Origin: Sphingomonas sp. Root720
GTDB lineage: Bacteria; Pseudomonadota; Alphaproteobacteria; Sphingomonadales; Sphingomonadaceae
NCBI RefSeq assembly: GCF_001428605.1
Contig: NZ_LMID01000013.1
Coordinates: 163,345-227,344, forward strand
Direction of reading: 5' to 3'
DNA length: 64,000 nt
This document shows, in pieces, positions 7,847-16,523 of the stretch (its first letter is position 1; each line of letters begins with the position of its first letter). The position numbers were made by a program, and so were the translations under genes. The notes under the pieces were generated by a model. It made no database searches and was not told the DNA's origin. It worked only from the letters and a program-made list of their open reading frames with translations.

Positions 7847-8806
7847 ATGGCCAAGCCCTTCGCATCGTCGGCCGACCTTGCCGAAAAGAAGGAAACTCTC
7901 GAAATCCTCGCCGACGGCGTCTACGCGCTGACCGCAGAGGGCGATCCCAATGTCGGCGCGATCGAGGGCGAGGACTTCCTGGTCTGCTTCGAGGCCCGCG
8001 CAACCCCGGCTGCCGCGCGCGACTGGCTGGCCAAGCTGCGCGAGCATAGCGACAAGCCGATCAAATATCTGGTGCTGACCCATTATCATGCGGTCCGCGT
8101 CCTGGGCGCCAGCGCCTTCGGCGCAGAGCATATCATCACCAGCGAGCGGACCCGCAAGCTGATCGAGGAGCGCGGCCAGCAGGATTGGGACAGCGAATAT
8201 GGCCGCATGCCGCGCCTGTTCAAGCAGCCCGAGGAGATCCCCGGCCTGACCTGGCCGACCGAGACCTTCGCGGACAGCTACAGCATCGAGCTGGGCGGCG
8301 ACCGCGGCAGGATCGACCTGCAATTCTGCGGGCGCGGGCACACCGCCGGCGACATCGTCGCCTGGCACGAGAAGAGCAGGACGCTGTTCGCGGGCGACCT
8401 GGTCGAGGCCGAGGCGGCGCTCTACACCGGCGACGCCTTCCATTTCGACTGGTCGTCGGGCACGCTCGACAAGGTCAAGGCCTATCGGTCCGAGAATCTG
8501 ATCGGCGGACGTGGCGCGGTCGCCAGGGGCGTCGCGGCGACCGACGCTGCGGTCGAGCAGACCCGCGAGTTCCTGAAGGTCATGATCGAGCAGACCGGCG
8601 CGGTCCACAAGCGCGGCGGCACGCTGAAGGAGGCGTTCGAGGCCACCCATGCCGCGCTCGGCCCGAAGTTCGGCCGCTGGCCGATCTTCGAACATTGCCT
8701 GCCGTTCGACGTGCAGCGCCTGTGGGACGAGTTCGACGGCATCGACTGGCCGCGCATCTGGACGATGGAGCGCGACCGCGAAGTCTGGGACCTGCTGCAG
8801 GGATAA
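7847..8806 (+). CDS. Metallo-beta-lactamase-fold hydrolase with altered metal motif
   Basis: 319 residues with the MBL fold: an N-terminal beta sandwich, THYHAVRVLG at 78-87, CGRGHTAGD near 165 and LFAGDLVEAE. The canonical HxHxDH motif is degraded: His79 and His81 remain, but the Asp and third His are Val83 and Arg84. The downstream GHTAGD and GD ligands are kept, so a one-metal or altered active site is possible. It leads an operon with an FAD monooxygenase and a DUF2783 protein, pointing to hydrolysis of an intermediate in aromatic or cyclic-compound breakdown. Confidence 0.8.
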   Translation: MAKPFASSADLAEKKETLEILADGVYALTAEGDPNVGAIEGEDFLVCFEARATPAAARDWLAKLREHSDKPIKYLVLTHYHAVRVLGASAFGAEHIITSERTRKLIEERGQQDWDSEYGRMPRLFKQPEEIPGLTWPTETFADSYSIELGGDRGRIDLQFCGRGHTAGDIVAWHEKSRTLFAGDLVEAEAALYTGDAFHFDWSSGTLDKVKAYRSENLIGGRGAVARGVAATDAAVEQTREFLKVMIEQTGAVHKRGGTLKEAFEATHAALGPKFGRWPIFEHCLPFDVQRLWDEFDGIDWPRIWTMERDREVWDLLQG

Positions 8807-8811
8807 GCGCG

Positions 8812-10383
8812 ATGACCGACGTCCGTTACGGGCACGTCTGGCGCAGCATCGGGCCGACCCCACGGCCCGCCACGACGGCCGAAGAGGTGCCCGTTGTCGT
8901 CGCGGGAGCCGGCCCGGTCGGCCTCGCCATGGCGCTCGACCTCGGCCGCCGGGGGCACCGCGTCACCGTGCTGACCCGGCTCGACTATATCGCGGGCGGC
9001 TCCAAGGCGATTTGCTTCTCGAAGCGCTCGCTCGACATCATGGACCGGCTCGGCGTCGGCGACCGGATGGTCGAGAAGGGCGTGACCTGGAACGTCGGCA
9101 AGGTGTTCTGGAAGGACCGGGCCGACCCGGTCTACCAGTTCGACCTGCTGCCGGTGAAGGACCAGAAGCGGCCTGCCTTCATCAACCTCCAGCAATATTA
9201 TGTGGAGGAATATCTAGTCGACGCGCTGGCGGCGCTACCCAATGTCGACATCCGCTGGGGGCACGAGATACGCGGCGTCGCCCCGCGCGACGAGGGCGTG
9301 GCGATCGAGGTCGGCACGCCCGAGGGGGACTATGCGATCGACGCAGGATGGCTGATCGCCTGCGACGGCAACCGCTCGCCGATCCGGACCATGCTCGGCC
9401 TCGACTTCGAAGGGCGGGTCTTCGAGGATAATTTCCTGATCGCGGACATCCGCATCAGCGAGGACCGCCCGGCCGAGCGCTGGTTCTGGTTCGATCCCCC
9501 CTTCAATCCCGGCAAGTCCGCGCTGTTCCACCGCCAGCCCGACGACGTCTGGAGGCTCGACTTCCAGCTCGGCTGGAACGTCGACCGCGAGGAATGCCTC
9601 AGGGACGAGAATGTCGAGCGCTACATCCGGGCGATGCTGGGCCCCGACGTCGCGTTCGAGAAGGAATGGTACAGCATCTACACCTTCCAGTGCCGCCGCA
9701 TGGCACGCTTCGTCCACGGCCGAGTCCTCTTTGCCGGGGACAGCGCCCATCTGGTGTCGCCCTTCGGCGCGCGCGGCTGCAACGGCGGCTTCGCCGACAT
9801 CGACAATCTCGGCTGGAAGCTCGACCTCGTCCTCGGCGGGGCGGACCCGGCGCTGCTTGAGAGCTATAATGAGGAAGCGATCGTCACAGCGGACGAAAAT
9901 ATCCTGAACTCAACACGTTCGACCGATTTTCTTACACCCAAGAGCAGCGTGAGCGAGGCCTTTCGCGACGCGGTGCTCGAGCTGGCGGCGGAGCATGGCT
10001 TCGCCCGGCCGATCGTGAACTCGGGCCGGCTTTCGACCGCGATCAGCTACCCCGACAGCAGCCTCAATACCCCGGACGACGACGCGTGGGACGGCGGTAT
10101 CGCGCCCGGCTCTCCCGCGATCGATGCACCGCTCGGCAACGGGTGGCTGCTCGGCGGGCTCGGCGATCGCTTCGTGCTCCTGCGTGCGGGCGGCGGCGAG
10201 TCGCCGCCCGAAGGCATCGATATCCTCGAACTCGACGACGCTCCGATCGCGCTCGCCCGCTACGGCCTGGGAGCGGGCGGCGCCTATCTGATCCGGCCCG
10301 ATCACTATGTCGCGGCGCGCTGGCATCGAGCCGATGCGGCGAAGATCGCCCGCGCGTTGGCGCGAGCCAATCGAGGTTGCTGA
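8812..10383 (+). CDS. FAD-dependent aromatic monooxygenase (PheA/TfdB-type)
   Basis: 523 residues. It has the FAD-binding GAGPVGLAMALDLGRRGH motif near residue 27-44, the middle CDGNRSPIR (DG motif), and VLFAGDSAHLVSPFGARGCN, the GD motif that closes the flavin site. The C-terminal thioredoxin-like tail is present. These are class A flavoprotein hydroxylases that use NAD(P)H and O2 to hydroxylate rings. The gene begins 5 bases after the metallo-hydrolase stop and is followed by the DUF2783 gene with one base between stop and start. Substrate unknown. Confidence 0.88.
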   Translation: MTDVRYGHVWRSIGPTPRPATTAEEVPVVVAGAGPVGLAMALDLGRRGHRVTVLTRLDYIAGGSKAICFSKRSLDIMDRLGVGDRMVEKGVTWNVGKVFWKDRADPVYQFDLLPVKDQKRPAFINLQQYYVEEYLVDALAALPNVDIRWGHEIRGVAPRDEGVAIEVGTPEGDYAIDAGWLIACDGNRSPIRTMLGLDFEGRVFEDNFLIADIRISEDRPAERWFWFDPPFNPGKSALFHRQPDDVWRLDFQLGWNVDREECLRDENVERYIRAMLGPDVAFEKEWYSIYTFQCRRMARFVHGRVLFAGDSAHLVSPFGARGCNGGFADIDNLGWKLDLVLGGADPALLESYNEEAIVTADENILNSTRSTDFLTPKSSVSEAFRDAVLELAAEHGFARPIVNSGRLSTAISYPDSSLNTPDDDAWDGGIAPGSPAIDAPLGNGWLLGGLGDRFVLLRAGGGESPPEGIDILELDDAPIALARYGLGAGGAYLIRPDHYVAARWHRADAAKIARALARANRGC

Positions 10384-10384
10384 G

Positions 10385-10576
10385 ATGAACCTTATCCTCA
10401 CCCCCAACCTCGCCGATCCCGACGGCGTCTATGAGAAGCTGATCGCGCTCCACGAGGGGCGCGACGAAGCTGACAGCCATCGGATCAACGCGCGGCTGAT
10501 CCTGATCCTGATCAACCATATCGGCGACAGGGAAACGATCCTGGAGGCGATCGAGGTGGCCGGCGGGGACGCCTGA
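10385..10576 (+). CDS. DUF2783-type small protein
   Basis: 63 residues (opening MNLILTPNLADPDGVYEKL). It matches in size and layout the DUF2783 small proteins, which are found next to FAD monooxygenases; I assign this from memory of the family. It has two predicted helices and no membrane segment. A role as accessory or stabilising subunit of the monooxygenase is plausible but unproven. It is the last gene of the operon. Confidence 0.7.
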   Translation: MNLILTPNLADPDGVYEKLIALHEGRDEADSHRINARLILILINHIGDRETILEAIEVAGGDA

Positions 10577-10672
10577 CGCCGTTCCCTCCGTCGGAACGAC
10601 GCGAGAGGATGGGTTGCGCGCCCGGCCGCTCCATCCGATACCGGCGCCCGTCCACCCAAGAGGAGAGTCGCA

Positions 10673-11221
10673 ATGGCCACCGAGATCCAGCAGGTTCCGC
10701 TCAAGACGATCGCAGGCGACGACGCCACGCTCGGCGATTATGCCGGCAAGGTGCTGCTGGCGGTCAACGTCGCGTCGAAGTGCGGCCTGACTCCGCAATA
10801 TACCGCGCTCGAGGCACTGTACGGCGCGTACAAGGACAAGGGCTTCGCGGTGCTAGGCTTCCCGGCCAATAATTTCGGCGCACAGGAGCCGGGCACCGAA
10901 TCCGAGATCCAGCAATTCTGCACGACCAATTACGGCGTCGATTTCCCGATGTTCGCGAAGGTCTCGGTCAAGGGCGACGACCAGCACCCGCTCTATGCCA
11001 AGCTCGTCGCCGCACAGCCGGCCGCGACCTTCAAGGACGACGGCTTCAAGCAGAAGCTGGCCGGCTACGGCATCGTGCCGGAGAATGACACCGACGTGTT
11101 GTGGAATTTCGAGAAGTTCCTGATCGCCAAGGACGGCACCGTCGCGGGCCGCTTCGCCCCCGACATCGCCCCCGACGACGCGATCATCACCGACGCGATC
11201 GAGGCCGAGCTGGCCAAGTAA
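10673..11221 (+). CDS. Glutathione peroxidase-family protein
   Basis: 182 residues of the thioredoxin-fold GPx family. The peroxidatic Cys37 lies in NVASKCGLTPQY, the Gln follows in FPANNFGAQEPG, and the Trp-Asn pair is in VLWNFEKFL, completing the Cys/Gln/Trp/Asn catalytic set. Cys rather than selenocysteine is used. It reduces hydroperoxides, probably with thioredoxin in the bacterial setting. It is monocistronic: 96 bases precede it, and it converges with the globin gene. Confidence 0.92.
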   Translation: MATEIQQVPLKTIAGDDATLGDYAGKVLLAVNVASKCGLTPQYTALEALYGAYKDKGFAVLGFPANNFGAQEPGTESEIQQFCTTNYGVDFPMFAKVSVKGDDQHPLYAKLVAAQPAATFKDDGFKQKLAGYGIVPENDTDVLWNFEKFLIAKDGTVAGRFAPDIAPDDAIITDAIEAELAK

Positions 11222-11229
11222 GCCGCCGG

Positions 11230-11658
11230 TCAGCCGCCGACCGGCTCGACCCGGACCATCGCCAGCGCCATGCCCTCCAGGGCATCGGCCATCTGGCGGC
11301 CAAGGTCCGGGTCGCCGGCATCGCGGCTTCCGGCCGCATCGGCGATCGCGAGCCGCATCGCGTCGGCCCATTGCCGGGCGGTGGCCGGGCTCACCGCGAT
11401 CGCGCCATGCAGCGACATCACGCATTTGCCGGGGTTGTCCGCGAACCAGTCGCGCGGCCCGCCGAGCCAGGCGGCGAGGAAGCCCGCCAGCGACCGGCGC
11501 ATCGGCTCCAGGTCGGGGCCATGCAGCGCGCGCAATGCGGCGAAGCGGCCATCCCCGTCCATCAGGTCGTAGAAGCGATCGACGATCGACCGAACTACCG
11601 CCGCGCCGCCGATGCGATCATAAGCGCTTTTTCCCGTCCCGATCCCGCCATCGGCCAT
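11230..11658 (-). CDS. Group II truncated haemoglobin
   Basis: 142 residues. The opening YDRIGGAAVVRSIVDRFYDLM is the typical start of truncated globins, and LAGFLAAWLGGPRDWF with the downstream Arg-rich helix fits group II (trHbO). The proximal His should lie in SLHGAIAV. It binds haem and O2 or NO and is used in NO detoxification or redox sensing. The start at 11658 has GGAGG five bases upstream; an ORF extension to 11727 has no such site. It converges with the GPx gene. Confidence 0.82.
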   Translation of the reverse strand: MADGGIGTGKSAYDRIGGAAVVRSIVDRFYDLMDGDGRFAALRALHGPDLEPMRRSLAGFLAAWLGGPRDWFADNPGKCVMSLHGAIAVSPATARQWADAMRLAIADAAGSRDAGDPDLGRQMADALEGMALAMVRVEPVGG

Positions 11659-11754
11659 GCGATCCTCCATCCCTCGGAAGATCGCTTCTGCGCCCGCCGG
11701 CCTGCTTGCCGCATTGACGCGGATCAAGGCGCCCGGTGCCGGGTACGCCTTGCG

Positions 11755-13035
11755 TCAGAGCGACCAGCGCCGCACATGGGCCGGAAGGTCGAGCTTGCTC
11801 CACATGCCCTTGAGATCGGCGACCAGTCCGTCCTCCTTCACCAGCCCGGCGAGGCGGTCGGCGGCGATCCCGGCATAGTCGGCGTGCGACACCGCTCCGA
11901 TCACGACATCGTAGCGCGTGTCGAGCGCATCGCCCGCCAGGTCGACGCCATATTCGTGCCGCGCCTCGACCGGGTCGGCGAGCGGATCGTGGATGACGAC
12001 CTCGTGCCGCAGCCATTCGAGCCGGCGGACGACGTCGATCACCCGCGAGTTGCGCAGGTCGGGGACGTTTTCCTTGAAGGTCAGGCCGAGGACCAGGATG
12101 CGTGATCCGCTGGCGACCTTCTCGTGGATCTGGTCGGCGATCCAGGCGCCCATGCCGTCGTTGATCCCGCGCCCCGCCAGGATGACGCGCGGATAATGGC
12201 CGAGCTGCTGGGCAAGGTAACTGAGATAATAGGGATCGACGCCGATGCAGTGGCCGCCGACGAGGCCGGGCACGAAGCGCAGGAAGTTCCACTTGGTCCC
12301 CGCCGCCGCCAGCACGTCCCAGATCGAGATGCCGACCTTGCCGAAGATCTGGGTGATCTCGTTGACGAAGGCGATGTTGATGTCGCGCTGGGCGTTCTCG
12401 ATCACCTTGGCCGCCTCGGCGACCTTGATCGACGCCGCGCGGAAGGTGCCGCCCGTGGTGATCGCCCCGTACATCGCGCAGAGCGTGTCGAGCACCGCGG
12501 GATTCTCGCCCGCCACCACCTTGGTGATGCGGTCGACGGTGTGCTCGCGGTCGCCCGGGTTGATCCGCTCGGGGCTGTAGCCGAGGAAGAAGTCGGTGCC
12601 GCGCCGCAGCCCCGACAGCTTCTCGAGCTCGGGCCCGCACAGATCCTCGGTCACGCCCGGATAGACGGTGCTCTCATAGACGATGATCGTGCCGCGGCCG
12701 GGCTTGAGCACCGAGGCGACGGCGCGGGTCGCCGACATGACCGGGCCGAGATCGGGCCGGTTGGCATGGTCGACCGGGGTCGGCACGGTGACGATGACGA
12801 CGTCGGCGTCGGCCGCCTCGCCGATATCGGTGGCCAGCGCCAGCGACGAGGCGGCAAGCGCCTCGGCGGTCAGCTCGTTGGTGCGGTCATGCCCGCGCCG
12901 CAGCTCGTCGACCCGGCCCTGGTCGATATCGATGCCCACCGTCGGAAAATGCCTGGCCAGCGCCGCCGCGAGCGGAAGGCCGACATATCCGAGCCCGATC
13001 ACCGCAATCCGGCTCATCCCGTTTCCAACGCTCAC
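11755..13035 (-). CDS. UDP-N-acetylglucosamine 6-dehydrogenase, TviB/WbpO type
   Basis: 426 residues of the UDP-glucose/GDP-mannose dehydrogenase family. The N-terminal NAD motif is VIGLGYVGLPLAAALA, the middle ESTVYPGVTE and YSPERINPGD are typical of the UDP-N-acetylhexosamine dehydrogenases, and the catalytic Cys lies in GGHCIGVDPYYL. It should oxidise C6 of a UDP-HexNAc to the uronic acid in two NAD-dependent steps. The neighbouring WbpP/TviC-like epimerase supports a UDP-GalNAcA route for surface polysaccharide. A start at MSRIAVIG a few codons later is possible. Confidence 0.85.
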   Translation of the reverse strand: MSVGNGMSRIAVIGLGYVGLPLAAALARHFPTVGIDIDQGRVDELRRGHDRTNELTAEALAASSLALATDIGEAADADVVIVTVPTPVDHANRPDLGPVMSATRAVASVLKPGRGTIIVYESTVYPGVTEDLCGPELEKLSGLRRGTDFFLGYSPERINPGDREHTVDRITKVVAGENPAVLDTLCAMYGAITTGGTFRAASIKVAEAAKVIENAQRDINIAFVNEITQIFGKVGISIWDVLAAAGTKWNFLRFVPGLVGGHCIGVDPYYLSYLAQQLGHYPRVILAGRGINDGMGAWIADQIHEKVASGSRILVLGLTFKENVPDLRNSRVIDVVRRLEWLRHEVVIHDPLADPVEARHEYGVDLAGDALDTRYDVVIGAVSHADYAGIAADRLAGLVKEDGLVADLKGMWSKLDLPAHVRRWSL

Positions 13036-13081
13036 GCCACGCCCCCCAAGTCTGCCTGCCCCGGCCGTCCGGCCGCCTGGA

Positions 13082-14107
13082 CTATCGCGCTACCTTGGCG
13101 AGTTGGCGATACCAAGGCAATGCCTCGTCCAGCCCCTCGGCGATCCGGTGGGTCGGCGCATAGCCGATCAGCTGCGCGGCGGCCGTGGTGTCCGCCAGCG
13201 AATGGCGCACGTCGCCGGGGCGGAAATCGCCATGCTCGGCCGCACGCCGATAGACGATCCCGTCGCCGCCCAATGCCCCGCGCAGCAGCTCGAACAGCTG
13301 GTTGAGGCTGGTCCGGTCGCCGACCGCGACGTTGAGCAGATGCGCCTCGCCGGCGGGCGCGAACAGCGCCGCGCGCAGATTGGCCTGCACCGCATTGGCG
13401 ACGTAGCAGAAGTCGCGGCTCGTCGCGCCGTCGCCGTTGATCAGCACCGGCTCGTCGGCGATCATCGCGGCGATCCAGCGCGGGATCACCGCCGCATAGG
13501 CGCCGTTCGGATCCTGGCGCGGGCCAAAGACGTTGAAATAGCGCAGTCCCACCGATCCGAAGCCGTAGCTGCGGCGATAGACCTCGGCGGTCAGCTCGTT
13601 GTGGAGCTTGGTCAGCGCATAGGGCGACAGCACCCGGCCGATCCGCCCCTCGACCTTCGGCAGGCCGGGCTCGTCGCCATAGACCGAGCTCGACGAGGCG
13701 TAGACGAAGCTCGCCACCCCGGCGAGCCGCGCCGCGTCGATGACGTTGGCGAAGCCGGTGGCGTTGGTGTCGTGCGAGGCCAGTGGATCGGCGATCGAGC
13801 GCGGCACCGAGCCCAGCGCCGCCTGGTGCAGCACATGGTCGACCCCGGCGACCGCCGCCGCGCAGGCCGCGCGATCGCGGATGTCGCCCTCGGTGAAGGC
13901 GAAGCGCCCCCAGGCCTCCTCGCCCACCCGGCCGCGCACGTCGTCGAGGTTGCTGCGATGGCCGGTCGCGAAATTGTCGAGGCCGCGCACCCGCTGCCCG
14001 GCCGCGAGCAGGGTCTGGACCAGATGCGAGCCGATAAACCCGGCCGCGCCGGTCACCAGCCAATGCGCCTGACGGGAACGAAGTGCCTGATCAAGGTCCA
14101 TGGTCAT
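13082..14107 (-). CDS. UDP-N-acetylglucosamine/uronate 4-epimerase, TviC/WbpP type
   Basis: 341 residues, an extended SDR. It has the NAD motif [10 protein letters not shown] near residues 20-29, the [12 protein letters not shown] signature of the WbpP/TviC group, SSSSVYGD, and Tyr-Lys in YALTKLHNE. It should epimerise C4 of UDP-GlcNAc or UDP-GlcNAcA. It lies 46 bases upstream of the TviB-like dehydrogenase in the same direction, so together they likely supply an activated amino-uronic acid. No glycosyltransferases or export genes are adjacent. Confidence 0.85.
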   Translation of the reverse strand: MTMDLDQALRSRQAHWLVTGAAGFIGSHLVQTLLAAGQRVRGLDNFATGHRSNLDDVRGRVGEEAWGRFAFTEGDIRDRAACAAAVAGVDHVLHQAALGSVPRSIADPLASHDTNATGFANVIDAARLAGVASFVYASSSSVYGDEPGLPKVEGRIGRVLSPYALTKLHNELTAEVYRRSYGFGSVGLRYFNVFGPRQDPNGAYAAVIPRWIAAMIADEPVLINGDGATSRDFCYVANAVQANLRAALFAPAGEAHLLNVAVGDRTSLNQLFELLRGALGGDGIVYRRAAEHGDFRPGDVRHSLADTTAAAQLIGYAPTHRIAEGLDEALPWYRQLAKVAR

Positions 14108-14220
14108 GCGCGACGCCTAGCCGATCTTTGCGCCGGCGGGAATTGGCGATGGAGCGCCTCGTTCGCTTCGCGCGATATTCCTCCTTTGAACCGTCACGCG
14201 CGATCGCTATCTGGCGCGGC

Positions 14221-15207
14221 ATGACCAATTATCGCCAGCCCGCCGAATGGGCCCCGCACGACGCCGTCTGGATCGGCTTTCCGAGCCACCCCGAGCTGTG
14301 GGAGGACGACCTGGAGCCAGCCCGCGCCGAGGTGATCGCGTTCGCGCGCGCCGTCCATGCCGGCGGCAAGGGCGAGACGGTGATCCTCGTCGCCGCCGAC
14401 GGGGCCTCGGCCGACCGCGCCGCCGAGCTGGCGGGGGACGCGGCGCAGGTGATCGTCGAGCCGTTCGGCGACATCTGGCTGCGCGACACCGCGCCGATCG
14501 TCGTCCGCGGCGGCGACGGGCGCGCCGCGACCGATTTCGGCTTCAACTGGTGGGGCGGCAAATATGCGCTGCCCGGCGACGAGAGCGTCGGCGCGCGCCT
14601 GGCCGCCCGCACCGGCTTCCCGGTCCGCACCCGCGACTGGATCTTCGAGGGCGGCGCGATCGACGTCGACGGCGCCGGCATCGGCGTCACCACCGAGCAA
14701 TGCCTGCTCAACCCCAACCGCAATCCCGGGCTCGACCGCGCCGCGATCGAGGACCGCCTGACCGAGGGGCTGGGCGTCGAGCGGCTGCTGTGGCTGGGCG
14801 ACGGGCTGGCCAACGACCATACCGACGGCCATGTCGACAATCTCGCGCGCTTCGTGGCGCCGGGGGTCCTCGCCATTCCCGAGCCGGCCGGCAACGACGA
14901 TCCCAATGCGGCGGTCTATGCCGATGCCCGCGACCGCGCGCGCGCGTTCGGGCTGGAGGTGGTCGCCATCCCCTCGCCCGGCGCGGTCGAAAGCGACGGG
15001 GAGATCATCCCGGCGTCCTACATGAACTTCTACGTCGGCAACGCCACGGTGGTGGTGCCGCTCTATGGCGCGGCCAATGACGAAGCGGCGGTGGCGGCGA
15101 TCGCCGCGCTGTTTCCGACCCGGTCGGTTGTCGGTTTCCGCGCCGATCATATATTGACCGGCGGCGGCAGCTTCCACTGCATCAGCCAGCAGCTCCCGGC
15201 CGCGTGA
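14221..15207 (+). CDS. aguA: Agmatine deiminase
   Basis: 328 residues of the peptidyl-arginine/agmatine deiminase family. Catalytic Cys320 is in GGGSFHCISQQ, the upstream acid/His pair fits DIWLRDTAPI and NDHTDGHVDN. It converts agmatine to N-carbamoylputrescine and ammonia. The ATG at 14221 starts the family-typical N terminus; longer frames upstream have no similarity. The next gene encodes N-carbamoylputrescine amidase, so the pair makes putrescine from agmatine. No arginine decarboxylase is in this window. Confidence 0.9.
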   Translation: MTNYRQPAEWAPHDAVWIGFPSHPELWEDDLEPARAEVIAFARAVHAGGKGETVILVAADGASADRAAELAGDAAQVIVEPFGDIWLRDTAPIVVRGGDGRAATDFGFNWWGGKYALPGDESVGARLAARTGFPVRTRDWIFEGGAIDVDGAGIGVTTEQCLLNPNRNPGLDRAAIEDRLTEGLGVERLLWLGDGLANDHTDGHVDNLARFVAPGVLAIPEPAGNDDPNAAVYADARDRARAFGLEVVAIPSPGAVESDGEIIPASYMNFYVGNATVVVPLYGAANDEAAVAAIAALFPTRSVVGFRADHILTGGGSFHCISQQLPAA

Positions 15208-15220
15208 GGACCCCAAGGAC

Positions 15221-16069
15221 ATGACCCAGATCAGCGTGGCGGCGCTCCAGCTCGCCTTCAGCGACGACATCGACGCCAACATAGCCGAGGTCTCCAAGCT
15301 CGTCCGCGAGGCCGCGGCCAGGGGTGCGCAGGTCGTGCTGCCGCCCGAGCTGTTCGAGGGCCATTATTTCTGCCAGGTCGAGGACGAGGGCATGTTCGCC
15401 CGTGCCCGGCCGACCGCCGAGCACAAGGCCGTCAGGGCGATGCAGGCGCTGGCCGCCGAGCTGAAGATCCACATCCCGACCAGCTTCTTCGAACTGGACG
15501 GGCAGCATCACTACAACAGCCTGGCGATGATCGATCCCGACGGCAGGATCATGGGCGTCTACCGCAAGAGCCACATCCCCGACGGGCCGGGCTATGAGGA
15601 GAAATTCTACTTCCGCCCCGGCAATACCGGCTTCAAGGTGTGGCCCGCGCGGGACACGACGATCGGCGTCGGCATCTGCTGGGACCAATGGTATCCCGAA
15701 ACCGCGCGCACGATGATGCTGATGGGCGCGCAGATCCTGTTCTACCCGACCGCGATCGGCAACGAGCCGCACGATCCCGAGCTCGACACCAGCCGGCTGT
15801 GGCGGCGCGCTATGGTCGGCCATGCCGTGTCGAACGTCGTGCCGGTCGTCGCCGCCAACCGGATCGGCACCGAGAACGGCCAGACCTTCTACGGCCACAG
15901 CTTCATCTGCGACCAGCGCGGCGACCTGCTGGCCGAGTTCGGTGCGACCGAGACCGGCGTGCTGGTGGCGACGCTCGACATCGACCTCGCCAAGCGCCAT
16001 CGTGCCGCCTTCGGCTTCTTCCGCGACCGGCGGCCCGAACTCTACGGACGGCTGGCCGAGGACATCTGA
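15221..16069 (+). CDS. aguB: N-carbamoylputrescine amidase
   Basis: 282 residues of the nitrilase superfamily. The catalytic triad is Glu43 (PPELFEG), Lys116 (YRKSHIPDG) and Cys153 (GICWDQWYPE), and the segment around EKFYFRPGNTGFKV is typical of AguB enzymes. It hydrolyses N-carbamoylputrescine to putrescine, CO2 and ammonia. It begins 13 bases after aguA. Together they form the two-step agmatine route to putrescine. Confidence 0.92.
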   Translation: MTQISVAALQLAFSDDIDANIAEVSKLVREAAARGAQVVLPPELFEGHYFCQVEDEGMFARARPTAEHKAVRAMQALAAELKIHIPTSFFELDGQHHYNSLAMIDPDGRIMGVYRKSHIPDGPGYEEKFYFRPGNTGFKVWPARDTTIGVGICWDQWYPETARTMMLMGAQILFYPTAIGNEPHDPELDTSRLWRRAMVGHAVSNVVPVVAANRIGTENGQTFYGHSFICDQRGDLLAEFGATETGVLVATLDIDLAKRHRAAFGFFRDRRPELYGRLAEDI

Positions 16070-16095
16070 ACGACAATGATATCGAAGGAGGGCAT

Positions 16096-16386
16096 ATGAC
16101 GACGGCACGGCTCTACATCATGCACGCCAAGGAAGGCTACGACGCCGCGCTGGAAACCGCGCTGCGCGACCTGGCGACGGCGGTCGTCGCCTTTCCGGGC
16201 TCCGAGGGCGCCGAGGTGCTGCGCGACGCCGGCAACGAGCGGCGCTTCGTCCTCATCGAGAAATGGGCGAGCATCGAAGCGCATGAGGCGATCAAGGCGG
16301 ACTTCAAGAAGCTGCCGATGGGCCCCCTGATGGACGCGCTCGACGGTCCGCCGGACGGCTCCTACTACGACTATCTCGTAAGGTAG
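16096..16386 (+). CDS. ABM-domain (YgiN-like) putative monooxygenase
   Basis: 96 residues with a ferredoxin-like antibiotic-biosynthesis-monooxygenase fold, suggested by LYIMHAKEGYDAALETAL at the start, FVLIEKWASIEAHEAI in the middle and the small overall size. A strong AAGGAGGG site precedes the ATG at 16096. It follows aguB by 26 bases, so it is probably co-transcribed, although a link to polyamine metabolism is not obvious. Members include quinol monooxygenases and proteins of unknown function. Confidence 0.72.
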   Translation: MTTARLYIMHAKEGYDAALETALRDLATAVVAFPGSEGAEVLRDAGNERRFVLIEKWASIEAHEAIKADFKKLPMGPLMDALDGPPDGSYYDYLVR

Positions 16387-16400
16387 CGTCCCGTATCTCC

Positions 16401-16427
16401 GTCATTTCAGCGCAAGCTGGAATCTCG
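16401..16427. repeat. GTCAT hairpin repeat, type ATTTCAGC
   Basis: GTCATTTCAGC-gcaa-GCTGGAATCTC, a family member with one G-T pair in the stem. It lies in the convergent gap between the ABM gene and the symporter gene. Confidence 0.65.
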
Positions 16428-16471
16428 CTGCCTTCATCCGATCCGAGCCGACGAGGTCCGGAGGAGAAAGG

Positions 16472-16497
16472 GAGATCCCGGCTTTCGCCGGGATGAC
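16472..16497. repeat. GTCAT hairpin repeat, inverted type ATCCCGGC
   Basis: Reads GAGATCCCGGC-tttc-GCCGGGATGAC, the inverted orientation of the repeat seen at 20982. It is 45 bases from the preceding copy and together they fill the convergent gap. Confidence 0.68.
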
Positions 16498-16523
16498 GGT
16501 TGGAGTAGCGCCCCGCGCCCCGC

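Noticed and set aside
8185-8811. N-terminal extension of the monooxygenase frame into the metallo-hydrolase gene
   Set aside because: The extension is Arg/Gly/Asp-rich shadow sequence. The family N terminus begins at 8812.
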